This document shows, one piece after another, positions 23,084-32,275 of a DNA stretch of 64,000 bases. Made by a program: the position numbers and the translations under genes. Source of the stretch: Apiospora phragmitis (lineage: Eukaryota; Ascomycota; Sordariomycetes; Amphisphaeriales; Apiosporaceae); assembly GCA_038363925.1 (NCBI GenBank), contig JAQQWL010000015.1, positions 2,294,001 to 2,358,000 of the forward strand, written 5' to 3'. The first letter of the stretch is position 1, and every line of letters starts with the position of its first letter. The notes below the pieces were generated by a model that saw only the letters and a list, made by a program, of their open reading frames with translations, did not search any database and was not told where the DNA came from.

Positions 23084-24097
23084 CTAGCTATAGGTATTGT
23101 CCGAAAGACGAATTAATGCCCAGTCATAGTTACTGGTCGACTTGCAGCGGTCCTCAAAGGAGTGTCGTGCAATATAACCGATCTCCTTCGAATCTCTGAC
23201 CGGTAGGGTGCTCGGACTCGCAATGTCAGGGGGGTTCGAGAAACCTATGTCATCACCGCCAAAGACATCGCTGGTTTCAGAATATACATCAGACCCATCT
23301 GAGTCCGACTCATCGCTGCCTTGAGAGCTGGAATCAGCCTCTCTCTAAGGTACTGAGAGGGCGGCTGTGAATCCATAGAATGCCGTGGTACCGTTGGTCT
23401 TGACAGAGATCAGCTCACCGAGTGTGGCTATCTTGGGTCCGCTCGCACCTTGTATTCGAATCATCGTGCCATTCACGCGGCGATCATTCAATTTCCCATA
23501 CACTCTCAAAACCTCATTCAGGCGGTGAAGCCCAGGTATCACGTGGACTCCGAAATCCTTCTCGACCTCTTCGCGGACATGAACTTGATCGAAGAACTTC
23601 CTGGCCTTCTTTACTGCCCGCTTGCCGCAGCATTGGACGACAATGCATAGTTTAGCATTGGGCTCGTCATATCCGACCCATCGGATCTTCATCGAGGCGT
23701 CTCCTGGGACGGCATCAAGGAGGCTCTCGGAAAACAAGCACTTGATGTCACGGTATCGATTGTGGTGTTGTTGCGAGATCGGACGATTGAAATAATACAA
23801 CGTCGAGCTTTTGGCTTTGTCCCGACTTCTTCCAGAGTTAAGCGAAGCGTAACCCGAGTCGGGATGGCTAGAGGTGGTGCTTGCCTCAAACTTGACAGTC
23901 GCAGATTGAGCCGCTTGGGATGGCCAATCCTCTGCAGCCTTCGGTGATCGCCGAGCAAATCGATTCTTCAACTTCGCGATGGTCCCTTCCAATGGGGAGG
24001 TATTGTCAGTTTCTGAAACTGTGTAGTGCAGGAGTGAATTCGGGTCTGGATTCGGACAAGGTGTATGAGCATCTGCCATGGTGAAGACTTGGATCAT
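23084..24097 (-). pseudogene. Serine-protease-like fungal protein truncated by an in-frame TAG
   Basis: The minus-strand frame opens at 24097 (a second Met at 24079 starts MADAHTPCP) and encodes 250 residues. A Ser-rich N-terminus leads to a domain with KIRWVGYDEPNAKLCIVVQC and then GTMIRIQGASGPKIATLGEL. It stops at 23347-23345. In the same frame the next 86 codons stay open and clearly coding: an acidic Ser/Asp stretch (SDESDSDGSDVYSETSD), then SNYDWALIRLSD, then TAG at 23086-23084 at the edge of an AT-rich block. In fungal proteins of this layout, a G-H-V-like motif and D-W-A-L-I are the remains or form of a trypsin-like fold; that assignment is inference. The first TAG could come from CAG by C-to-T. 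Downstream of 23084 stops become frequent. Confidence 0.55.
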
Positions 24098-24782
24098 CCG
24101 CTTGAAAAGGTCTTAATACCACAGGACAGGAATCAGAGAAGATCCAAGACCGAGAAAAAGATTAAGAAGGAACTATGGTGTGTATGCACTTCAATCGCCT
24201 CCTTCCCTTGAGAGAAGTTAGCTCTGAATACAGGGTACTATGGGCTGTGGCAGCAGGAGGAGAGAAAAGCCCAACGGGGAGGGATTAGCTTCACGAAGAA
24301 ATGATGGCTGCGTTGGGTGCTCATAGGTACAGGGACGTCTCCATACTTGAACTGGACGAAGTTCCCAGAAGCCAAGGTTGACTTGGGGCTACATCCCCCC
24401 AGCTGCCGATGGCTTCATGCAGACTACGTGGTTTGTGAGATGTCATTGGTGCGGTTTACTGGCTTCACCCCTCTAGGCTGAATATGCCGCGTCTGAGCCA
24501 CCACCTTCAGCAGCAAGAAAGCGATCATGGCCCACTTCTGAGCCGAGACTGGGCTGCTGTGCAATACGAGAAATATGATACCTCAAGAGTATGTGAGCTC
24601 GTGAATTGCGTTAGGCTGTGGCTTTCCCGTCCGCATTGGAGGGTACCTTCACGATTATAACAGCAGAGTCACCCAGATACCAAGACCTACTCAAATCAGA
24701 GAGCGGCATTCGATACCAAGACATCCTCTGCTAGAGCTGTTTACGAACTAACTTTGCGTACCAAACAACAGAAACAGGGCCA
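24098..24782. other. Divergent intergenic region
   Basis: Spacer between a minus-strand and a plus-strand broken gene. No gene or RNA recognised. Confidence 0.4.
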
Positions 24783-26019
24783 ATGTCTCACTGACCTCTC
24801 GATCACTTCACTCCAAAGGTGTTTGCGCGTCTCGGCCAGGCTCTATGGTCTTGGGATCCGTGTAAGGAGTGCCTGGACACGGATGACAGCAAGGCTTCCC
24901 CAAACTGCGAATGCCCAGTAGCTCGAGCAGAGCGATACTTCCGGTTTTACCAAGCAGTCGTCCTCGACTACTATGATTCCAGTATCAGCCCGATCTTCAA
25001 AAGCCACAATGACTTGTTCCGAGTCACAGCTTATCTGCGCGCCAATTCAAAACTCACACGCAATGAGCTTTTGCAATACATCGCCCCGACTTGCTCAAAT
25101 GTCGACGAGCATACAAGCGCCACCGCGTTCGTGGCGCGCGTTCTGGTGATGGTCGAATGCTCCACGTTCTACCAGTCAGCAGACCGGCTAGAGAAGGGCC
25201 TCTCGAACATACCTTGGAAATGCAACAGCTCTCTCGCCTCCTACATCGCCGATGCCTTCTCTAACCCTACTAGCGCCACATCCCAGAGTCCGCTGTGGGA
25301 TAGCGATTTGCGACACGGGTCCAAGTCGACACTGCGCGCCACGAAGCTGCGAAAACGGCTGAAGCTACGACTCAGGCCCACGCACGACCTGCGCAACCAC
25401 CTGCGCCTCAACCGACAGCGCGGCGAGCTCGAGATCTTCCACCATGCCGCGTTCATCAAATAGCAGCTCTGGGCCACCTCCTCGCGTCACCATCATGATG
25501 ATACCAACAGCGCCATGGTCGCCACGCCTCCACTACTACCACGAAAGCTCCTCCTCGAGGTCCTCGACTCATTGCAGCGTGTTCTTTTCCCACTGGATGA
25601 CGCAGCCTCCAAACGGCTGCTGCGCCGCCTCATCAAGAGCCCCGACACGGCCTTTCGACCCGTCTTTGCTCCAGTTCGAATACAGCTCCCTTCACGGGCA
25701 GTCTACTGAAGCGAGAGAGAAAGTAGATAAGGATGATGGGACAAGAGAATACAACGCCAACACGAACACTGGTGGTGGTGGTGGTCTACACTACCGAGAT
25801 TTAGCGGCGCGCCTCGCAGAGCTGCAAGAGGAACTCGAGAATTCGTCGCCGCGGCGATGGTTTGATCGTGAACTCCAGCGGCGGAGCAGTGCGCGCCACG
25901 TCATGATGGTGACGTTGGCTGGAGTCGTTTTCGCGGTATTGTCGCTCTGTATGAGCGCCATTCAGACGTGGATCGCGTACCAGGCATGGAAAGCACCTAC
26001 TAACCCAAGTCCTGCCTGA
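24783..26019 (+). pseudogene. Fungal multidomain membrane protein (conserved, unnamed family) with two stops and a frameshift
   Basis: Starting at ATG 24783 the frame meets TGA as its fourth codon (24792-24794). It then reads on as DHFTPKVFARLGQALWSW and CKECLDTDDSKASPNCEC to LRNHLRLNRQRGELEIFHHA, ending at TAG 25461-25463. The same frame continues (LLPRKLLLEVLDSLQRVLFP). Near 25640-25660 the coding sequence shifts frame into FDPSLLQFEYSSLHGQS and ends with a C-terminal membrane helix (MVTLAGVVFAVLSLCMSAIQ) at 26019. I recognise the layout from a common Sordariomycete family: Cys-rich start, basic R-rich mid-part, H-H-x-A-F, and one or two C-terminal helices. Its function is unknown to me. 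TGA could derive from CGA and TAG from CAG. Confidence 0.6.
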
Positions 26020-27063
26020 GATAGACGATTATGTTCCATAGTAATAGTAGTAGGCGACTTATTTGATAAAGATATGTTTTATGGTTTATGTAGCCGGCGA
26101 TAGCTGGAATTTCTCAAGATACATGCGTTCGGGTTTGAAAACTGCAGCTGGACATGTATTAGTGCTTTTATGGAATGGAAGGGATAAAATCTAACTTAAT
26201 TTAAGTCCTATGTATTTACCCGTGAGTTCTTCTGATATGTAAGTGTGGAATGTCGGTACGCTCCTCAAGGAAGTGAATCTCTTAGTGAAACAAATAGGGG
26301 GGTGGGGGCAAAAGGGGGAAACACAAAAAAGTGACCGCAGGGGTAATCGAACGTCACTTTTTAAGACAAGCTATCAAATCTGTAATATAATTCTCGTAAA
26401 CTACGTCGGCCCTGTCGAAAGGAAGGGGAGATGGTTTTCTGGGTTCTAGAGTATTGAGGTAAGAAGCTTTGGTGCTTCCATGGTTTCTTGGGTGCGGGCA
26501 CGGAATATGTGCGATCGCTCTTAGTTACTCAGGTATCGCACTAACGCAGTCAGTCTGTTTATATATTACCGAATTCAGCGAGAAGCTCCTGAGAAGAAGT
26601 GTGATCCTGCCTGTTTGTGTCAAAGAAATATACTTTTCCCTATGAAGAGGGAGGGGGTAAGGGAGGGGGAGATGCTCACCTGGCTAACCGTTGTTTGAGA
26701 AGATACCTGGTTATATACGGCAACAAAGCATATAAATACTAGAGGAACTCCCACGATCAAGCCCAAGAAGGGGGACTGAAACTGAAATTGAAGGATGATC
26801 ACCACGTGCCTGTCGATTTCCTGTGTATAAATGAAGGGATCTGAGATAATGAAGAGCAACACTAATCAATCCACCGGAGTGCAGCAATGTTTATGGCAGG
26901 ATTGGGCGCCTATCCTAGTCCATCCTGATCTCGAGCCAAGACTCCACCCTCTGTGGGCCTCTACTTCAGCCAAATGACGCAAAGGGTAAGCCAGAACAAC
27001 CAGTGAAATGGCTGTCAGCAATTGCCCATTGTTGACCCCAAACCCGTCTGCTGCCGTAGGATC
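26020..27063. other. Convergent intergenic region
   Basis: No supported gene. A hydrophobic minus-strand frame at 26620-26862 lacks a believable context and is not called. G-rich and AT-rich short tracts only. Confidence 0.4.
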
Positions 27064-27495
27064 TTACACATGCACGTACTTACAGTGAGGGAAGTGGGCT
27101 TGGCCTCGCGGCTCCTTCACAGGCCCTTCCCCCCGCAGAGGGAAACTATAAACGAAGTCGCCCACCACCTTCTTGGTGTCGTAGTGGAATTTGTACTCGA
27201 CTTGGCTTTCGGGCTGGATGTCGAACTCGAAGTACTGCAGCCCGCCGAAGTCCTCGGGGATCGTTTGTAGGCCCTGGTAGGAAGAGGCCTGGCTCTTGTC
27301 TCCGTGGGCGTTGGTGTACGTCACCTCGGCCGTGACCTTGGTCTCTGTGCGCGGGTGGCATTTTATCGGGGGCGTGCGCTGGCCCCAGGCCAGCCTCAGC
27401 TTGTTGTCGGCGCCGGGGGATTGGCAGGTAGCGAATGGTAGCGGTTGGATGAATACTTCAACGCACCCGGCGGGCTTGGAGCTGCCGTTACCCAT
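27064..27495 (-). CDS. Small protein with a probable N-myristoylation signal, function unknown
   Basis: The start was placed at the Met of MGNGSSKPAG (27495) rather than 15 codons upstream. Gly2 with Ser at position 6 fits the N-myristoyltransferase consensus, which would tether the protein to membranes. The body (residues ~25-125) is a probable beta-rich domain with LRLAWGQRT, EVTYTNAHG, QYFEFDIQ, VEYKFHYD and YSFPLRGE. The frame ends 11 codons after FPHC, but a perfect GTAAGT donor lies inside those last codons (minus strand, about 27087) and an AG follows TGCTGAC near 27018. The real C-terminus may therefore be in a second exon outside this model. It resembles the smaller minus-strand protein at 10669-11001 in motif order. 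No known family was recognised. Confidence 0.55.
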   Translation of the reverse strand: MGNGSSKPAGCVEVFIQPLPFATCQSPGADNKLRLAWGQRTPPIKCHPRTETKVTAEVTYTNAHGDKSQASSYQGLQTIPEDFGGLQYFEFDIQPESQVEYKFHYDTKKVVGDFVYSFPLRGEGPVKEPRGQAHFPHCKYVHV

Positions 27496-28269
27496 GATGT
27501 GCTGTATATGCTTGGTAGTATGGTATTTTCCGAGGGGCAAAAGGAATGGGCAAGAATGGGTGAAAGGGGGAGTGTGGTGGCCAGTGGATTCTCATGGTGA
27601 CGAGGGGAGGAGGGAAAGCGGTCTGACATATGCATCTTGTGGTCCAAAGTAAACAGAAGAAACTGGTGCCTTTCCCTCTGCAGACACCGCGTTGGGAGCG
27701 GGTCGATGTTCATCATGACTCTCCAAATGCAGATTTGAGCAATATGTCTCTGATTGGAGGTAGTATAGTACCTACCTTGTAGGAAGAAACTCTGGAGGTA
27801 CGAGCAAGATACCAGCACGTGTTTGTTTACTAAGCGAGTAACCTAGGTAGGTAGCTAAAGTCCGATATATGGTCAGAGAATCTTCTGACCTGTTATATCA
27901 TATAGCGTCTTGAGTATCGAATTATCCGGTGGGTGGCTATTCAAGGTATGATGTAAGAAAACTCGGTGGCTCGGTATGCTCAAAATATCCAACTTGTCCG
28001 GCTGCCATGATTAAGTCAGGTTGTGACGTTCATAACTTGGGGCGTGACGACCAGTATACGCGTGCTCTTCAGTCAGATTCACATGAGATGTTCAGGTCGG
28101 CAGATGGATAAAAGTGACTTCCAATCTGTAGTCATTATATTGTATGGGTATCAAAACGCGACCGTAACCCGACGACTCCGCGCGACTTGCCTAAGAGTGC
28201 TGCAAAACCAAATGCTGGATCAATTTCCATGAACTCCGAATTCCATGTTACCCTCTCCTACCACTCCTC
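27496..28269. other. Intergenic, promoter side of the 27-kb gene
   Basis: No gene supported. AGGTAGGTAG-type short repeats occur around 27765-27860. Confidence 0.4.
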
Positions 28270-29310
28270 CTATCTGAAGAGCCGCCGACCCCCAACCCGT
28301 GGCCCGAACCGCTCCGAACCATTGCGTGTTTGCTGGTTCCAGATCATCAGGCTGCCCCCAGAGCCTCCACCTCCGTTGGACTTCTTCCAACGTCGGTATG
28401 CCTCCATCAGGTGGTCGGGTCTCAGCGGGGCTTGGCGTCGGTGCTTGGACTCTTCGCTGATGTCTTCTTTCTTCTCGACTTCGTCGGGCAGATCCGTCTG
28501 CTTCTCGCCGGCCTGGATCCACTCCTTCTGGACGCGTCGTGCCTCTTCGACAATGTCGCCCACGAAGAGCTTGCAGACGACCTGCATCGCCTGAGGGATT
28601 GATGGCTGAACGGACTGGGACGTGACAGAGTTGATGTACTTTCGGATATTAGCCAAGGTAATCTTGGACTGATGCCAGACTTCGTAGCGATGGAACTGGT
28701 CGTCCGTCATGCGCTGCTTGAGCAGGGCGCGCAGCCGCTCGTCCTCCTTGACCTGTTCCTTCGAACGTGCCGCAGCCTTACTGGCCATGTTCTCGGGAAT
28801 GTCGAAGGCACCAGCGCCGCCGTCGTCGCGTCCGCCATCTCCCTCCTCGTCGCCGCCCCCTCCGCCGCCTCCTCCTCCTCCTTGTTGTTTGTGGCTGCCG
28901 CTGCCGGTGCTGACCACACTGGCCGCTGCGCCGCCGACGACGCTGGGCGATCCGCCTCGCGCCGCTTCCTCAGCCTCCCGTGCGCGTTCCGCCTTGGACT
29001 TACGACCGCGTTTCTTCTTGGCCGGCGCGGCGCTGACTTGGCTGCCGCTAACGAGACTCATGGTGTCGATACTGGGCGATCGTCGATAGGAAGGAGAGAA
29101 GGTCCCTGCTTTCGACTCGTCCGGCGGGAATGAGGTTTGGCGCAGAGGGTGGGCGGATGTGGCTGATGTGATGGACATGGCAGACGCCTTACGCCGCTTT
29201 GCGGATGACAGCTCGGGTGCTCCAGCTGGGCGCTTCTTGGACGGCAGCTGCGAGTGCGCCGCGTGTGGGGGAGAGCCCGCGGGCGTGTAGGAGGGAGGCG
29301 GCGATGCCAT
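28270..29310 (-). CDS. TAF11: Transcription initiation factor TFIID subunit 11 (TAF11/TAFII28)
   Basis: A 346-residue product read from the Met of MASPPPSYTP (29310). The frame is open upstream to 29448, but those codons look like leader. TAF11 pairs with TAF13 through histone folds inside TFIID and contacts TFIIA/TBP at RNA polymerase II promoters. The N-terminal half is disordered: Ser/Pro-rich, with basic clusters KKKRGRKSKAERAREAEE and a run of ten Gly. The histone fold occupies about residues 195-325: LKQRMTDDQFHRYEVWHQS, KITLANIRKYINSVTSQS, QAMQVVCKLFVGDIVEEARR and PLRPDHLMEAYRRWK. Family length is usually 200-450 residues. It is single-exon and undamaged. It is transcribed divergently from the GTP cyclohydrolase gene about 1.1 kb away. 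Confidence 0.93.
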   Translation of the reverse strand: MASPPPSYTPAGSPPHAAHSQLPSKKRPAGAPELSSAKRRKASAMSITSATSAHPLRQTSFPPDESKAGTFSPSYRRSPSIDTMSLVSGSQVSAAPAKKKRGRKSKAERAREAEEAARGGSPSVVGGAAASVVSTGSGSHKQQGGGGGGGGGGDEEGDGGRDDGGAGAFDIPENMASKAAARSKEQVKEDERLRALLKQRMTDDQFHRYEVWHQSKITLANIRKYINSVTSQSVQPSIPQAMQVVCKLFVGDIVEEARRVQKEWIQAGEKQTDLPDEVEKKEDISEESKHRRQAPLRPDHLMEAYRRWKKSNGGGGSGGSLMIWNQQTRNGSERFGPRVGGRRLFR

Positions 29311-30426
29311 TTTTGTGGATGATGGGAAGGTTTGTGATGGACGAATATCGTCAAAGAAGAGGTCTGCTTTTAAGATCGTGAAGTCGGCAGAGTAGAAGTC
29401 TCTGGTGCCAAATGATGTTGCGCCCTTGCTTGTATGCCAAATTAACAACCGCAGAATGAAATTTGATGTGTCGGTGAATGAAGAGATGTAAAATTTGGTT
29501 ATTATTAGATGCTGGTGGTTGATGCGACACTTGAGATTAACGTCGTGAAGTAAAGTGATTGTTCGATGCTCGTGATTGATGCGACAATTGGATTGGCGTC
29601 GCGAACTCCAAAGCGAGGTGTGATTCTGCCGGGTTCGTCAAGCTGCGATCCAGCACACCCCCCTGCAATGGAGGAATGAGTTAGTCCCTTCAGAACCTCA
29701 CCGCCTGTGGTGACAGCTGACAGGCTGAGAGCTGTGGGAAAAGTGGCCCAGCAGGTGTTTCCAGTGCGAGGCACCCACTGTCAGTCAGCAGCACGTGGGG
29801 CGACGAGGCCTGTAAAAAAGAAATGGAACCAGAGCTTTGGAAAGTTTCTGGCGGGGTCGTTCTTGTCCGTGCAGCGCAGCAGAAGTCGGTGATATGGAAT
29901 CTGGGGACCTCGCTTGACGTCAAATTTTTGGCGCTGTCTGGCTAGTAGCGGCTCTCTGGCGTGGACAGGGTCTCGTCGAGAAAATTGGATTGATACTCGT
30001 TCTTGTTAGCGAGTCATCATCCGATCGCGGGGAATCGAACCAGAAACATCCAAAGAGAGAGAGGATCCTGTCAGCTTCACCACTACTGCCGCATTCACTT
30101 TGCATCTTCTTCCTACTTACTTAATACGGAGTGCCAATTCGACCAATTGCCTTGCAAAACACCATCCCTTGCTTGCGGTTTCCTCCCAGATCTCTCGTCA
30201 ACAGCACTGCTTGGCCGTCATAGACTGTCAGCGACGTGTTTGGGTGCTTTGGCAAATTGTTCAATGGTAGGATAAAAGAAACGTAAGTAACCAGGCTCTA
30301 TCGAGAAGCTCAGTCTATCTCCGAGAACCCAGACAACCATAATTACAACCTTAGACTCCGGACAACTGCAGTTTGACTGACATATCCTACCCCAGACCAA
30401 TCATTACCAACTCAATCAAAGAAACA
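29311..30426. other. Divergent promoter region between TAF11 and GTP cyclohydrolase I
   Basis: Holds a pair of imperfect 42-bp direct repeats (29508-29606). It also has a short stretch near 30030 resembling a tRNA T-arm on the minus strand without the rest of a tRNA. No gene supported. Confidence 0.45.
29508..29606. repeat. Imperfect direct repeat, period 57 bp
   Basis: Copies at about 29508-29550 and 29565-29606 share GATGCT, TGATTGATGCGACA-like and CGTCG blocks in the same order with scattered substitutions. They lie upstream of TAF11. Confidence 0.6.
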
Positions 30427-31473
30427 ATGGTCGAATTCGCCGAGCCCAGTGGCGTGAAGAAGTCGGAAGAGCCCAGCTCCGGGAACGCCAGTCCTTCAGA
30501 TGCCGACGACTCCAACCACGGCCGGAAATCGAACCGAAAGACGAGGCAGAAGAAGCGGAAGAGCGACAACGCGAACGGTGCCGTTGAGAAGAAGAGCACC
30601 ATGCCAGCTCCCTGAAGAGGAGGAACAGCCTGAGCCAAGCCGCCCGAGACCCCCGCGACGAACCGGAAGGCAAGAAGAAGAAGAGGCGGAAGCGATCCAA
30701 GGACGGTTCCAAGGATGCCGAAGAGGTCCCTTGCACACGATCGCCCACGCCAGTAATCGATTTCGATGGGCTGAGTCGGCCCACCGTCGGCACTCGGCAG
30801 CGACTTGAGGAGAGCGAAGAGGATGCGGCGAAGAGACTCGAGAGGATGCGCGGGGCCGTCCGAACGATACTGGAATGCGTGGGCGAAGATCCGGACCGCG
30901 AAGGCGTTCTGGCTACACCCAAGCGCTACGCCGAGGCGCTGCTGTATTTCACCAAGGGCTACCAGGGAGAACATCAAGGACATTGTCAACAACGCCATCT
31001 TTCACGAAGGGCACAACGAAATGGTGATTGTGAAGGACATTGAGATCTTCAGCATGTGCGAGCACCACATGGTCCCATTCACGGGCAAGGTAAGCGTTCA
31101 TTGGAGGAGGCTGGCTGCTAGGGGTTACACCCGCGAGCAACGTATGACCATGACTAACCAGCTGCAGATGCACATCGGATACATCCCGAACAACAACGTT
31201 ATCGGCATTTCCAAGCTGCCGCGCATCGCCGAGATGTTCAGCCGCAGACTCCAAGTCCAGGAGCGATTGACTAGGGAAGTCGCAAATGCCATCATGGAGG
31301 TTTTGCAACCGCAAGGCGTCGGTGTGGTCATGGAGTCGAGCCATCTGTGCATGGTGATGCGCGGCGTCCAGAAAACTACTGCGTCCACCATTACCAGTTG
31401 TGTGCTGGGCTGTTTTGAGAACCGGGAGAAGACGCGCAACGAATTCCTCAGTTTGATCAACCTGAACCGGTAA
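30427..31473 (+). CDS. GTP cyclohydrolase I (folate/pterin pathway entry), with two frameshifts
   Basis: The enzyme converts GTP to dihydroneopterin triphosphate, the first step of folate and tetrahydropterin synthesis, in the cytosol. The N-terminal tail ([16 protein letters not shown]) is basic and disordered. After a shift near 30595-30603 (one base apparently missing) the frame reads [16 protein letters not shown] and [17 protein letters not shown], then [20 protein letters not shown] and [11 protein letters not shown] second shift at the GGG of 30965-30967 (one base extra) leads to [12 protein letters not shown], then [12 protein letters not shown]. After an intron at 31090-31167 (78 nt, GTAAGC...GACTAAC...CTGCAG) it continues with [15 protein letters not shown] and [18 protein letters not shown]. 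The zinc ligands (Cys and His of CEHH, Cys of TSCVLGC) are present. The two shifts cancel in sign. Because the enzyme is normally essential for folate synthesis, assembly error or a second copy elsewhere must be considered. Confidence 0.85.
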
Positions 31474-32143
31474 TGGCAGAAGCTAGGTTAATCCCTGTGC
31501 TCGCCATGCATAGCATCACCTTTGCTCAGGTTGGCATACCTGCACGCGTATTCGGTTTTTTCTTCTTGTTTGGCATTCTGATGGTCAGGAGTTTTGGCGC
31601 GGATCATGAGATCTCAACATCGGCTCGAAGCAGCCCGGTTTATTTCATTGTCAGATGCATATTGGGGTTTTGGTTGCATTTAGAGGGCACTTGCATAAAG
31701 GGCTCAACGCCGCTCGAAAAAAAGAGGCATCTGGAAATCGTTCTAGAAAAGATCCATTGGGGCGTTCTTCAACATACAGCATTGCATCCTAGATACCATC
31801 AACGGTATACACAACTCTCATAGTGAGATAGAGTGCTTGAATGCGTACCTTGTATCTTCTCTACTGTCTCCCAGCTTCAATACTTGGCTTTCAGTGGGCT
31901 GCACGTAATCTGCTGCATATGTCTTGGACTCGCAACTTAGCTAGGCCAATGGCATTCTCACTTGAGCATATTCGTCTCGTATAGTGAAGGAAATTGACGC
32001 ATGTACTCCAGGTGCAGACTTCAACCATTATTGAAGGTTCTTTGCTGGTTGCTTGCCCACCCAAATTGTTAGCTTACAATGAGCTGGTGGGGAGCTGTCT
32101 CCATAAGCAGTCATATGCACCTTTTCACACAACTAATCACCAG
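31474..32143. other. Intergenic, 3' flank of GTP cyclohydrolase I and 5' flank of the tRNA
   Basis: No gene supported; T-rich short tracts only. Confidence 0.45.
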
Positions 32144-32230
32144 CTCTCGATAGCTCAGTTGGCAGAGCGATGGACTGTAATTGTTACACTTGTAATCCAC
32201 AGGTCGCCGGTTCAAATCCGGCTCGGGAGA
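32144..32230 (+). tRNA. tRNA-Tyr (anticodon GTA) with a 14-nt intron
   Basis: All four arms can be drawn. The acceptor stem CTCTCGA pairs with TCGGGAG (one G-T pair) and the discriminator is A. The D arm is GCTC-AGTTGGCA-GAGC. The anticodon loop reads CTGTAA with GTA at the anticodon. The T arm is GCCGG-TTCAAAT-CCGGC. A 14-nt intron sits one base 3' of the anticodon, the canonical place, as expected for eukaryotic tRNA-Tyr. The anticodon stem has one A-C mismatch at its outer pair. The mature length would be 73 nt before CCA addition. Confidence 0.93.
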
Positions 32231-32265
32231 GTTGCCAATTCATGCTATCATCCGCCTCAGGCGGG

Positions 32266-32275
32266 TTTTTTTTTT
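32266..32275 (+). terminator. RNA polymerase III terminator of the tRNA-Tyr gene
   Basis: A run of ten T starts 36 nt after the tRNA end, which is enough for Pol III termination. Confidence 0.7.

Noticed and set aside
26620..26862. 80-residue hydrophobic minus-strand frame that might be a small membrane protein.
   Set aside because: No promoter, codon bias or homologue-like motif; AT-rich sequence gives hydrophobic frames by chance.
30025..30060. tRNA-like T-arm on the minus strand (GGTTCGATTCCCC).
   Set aside because: No matching T-stem partner, D arm, anticodon arm or acceptor stem could be found around it.
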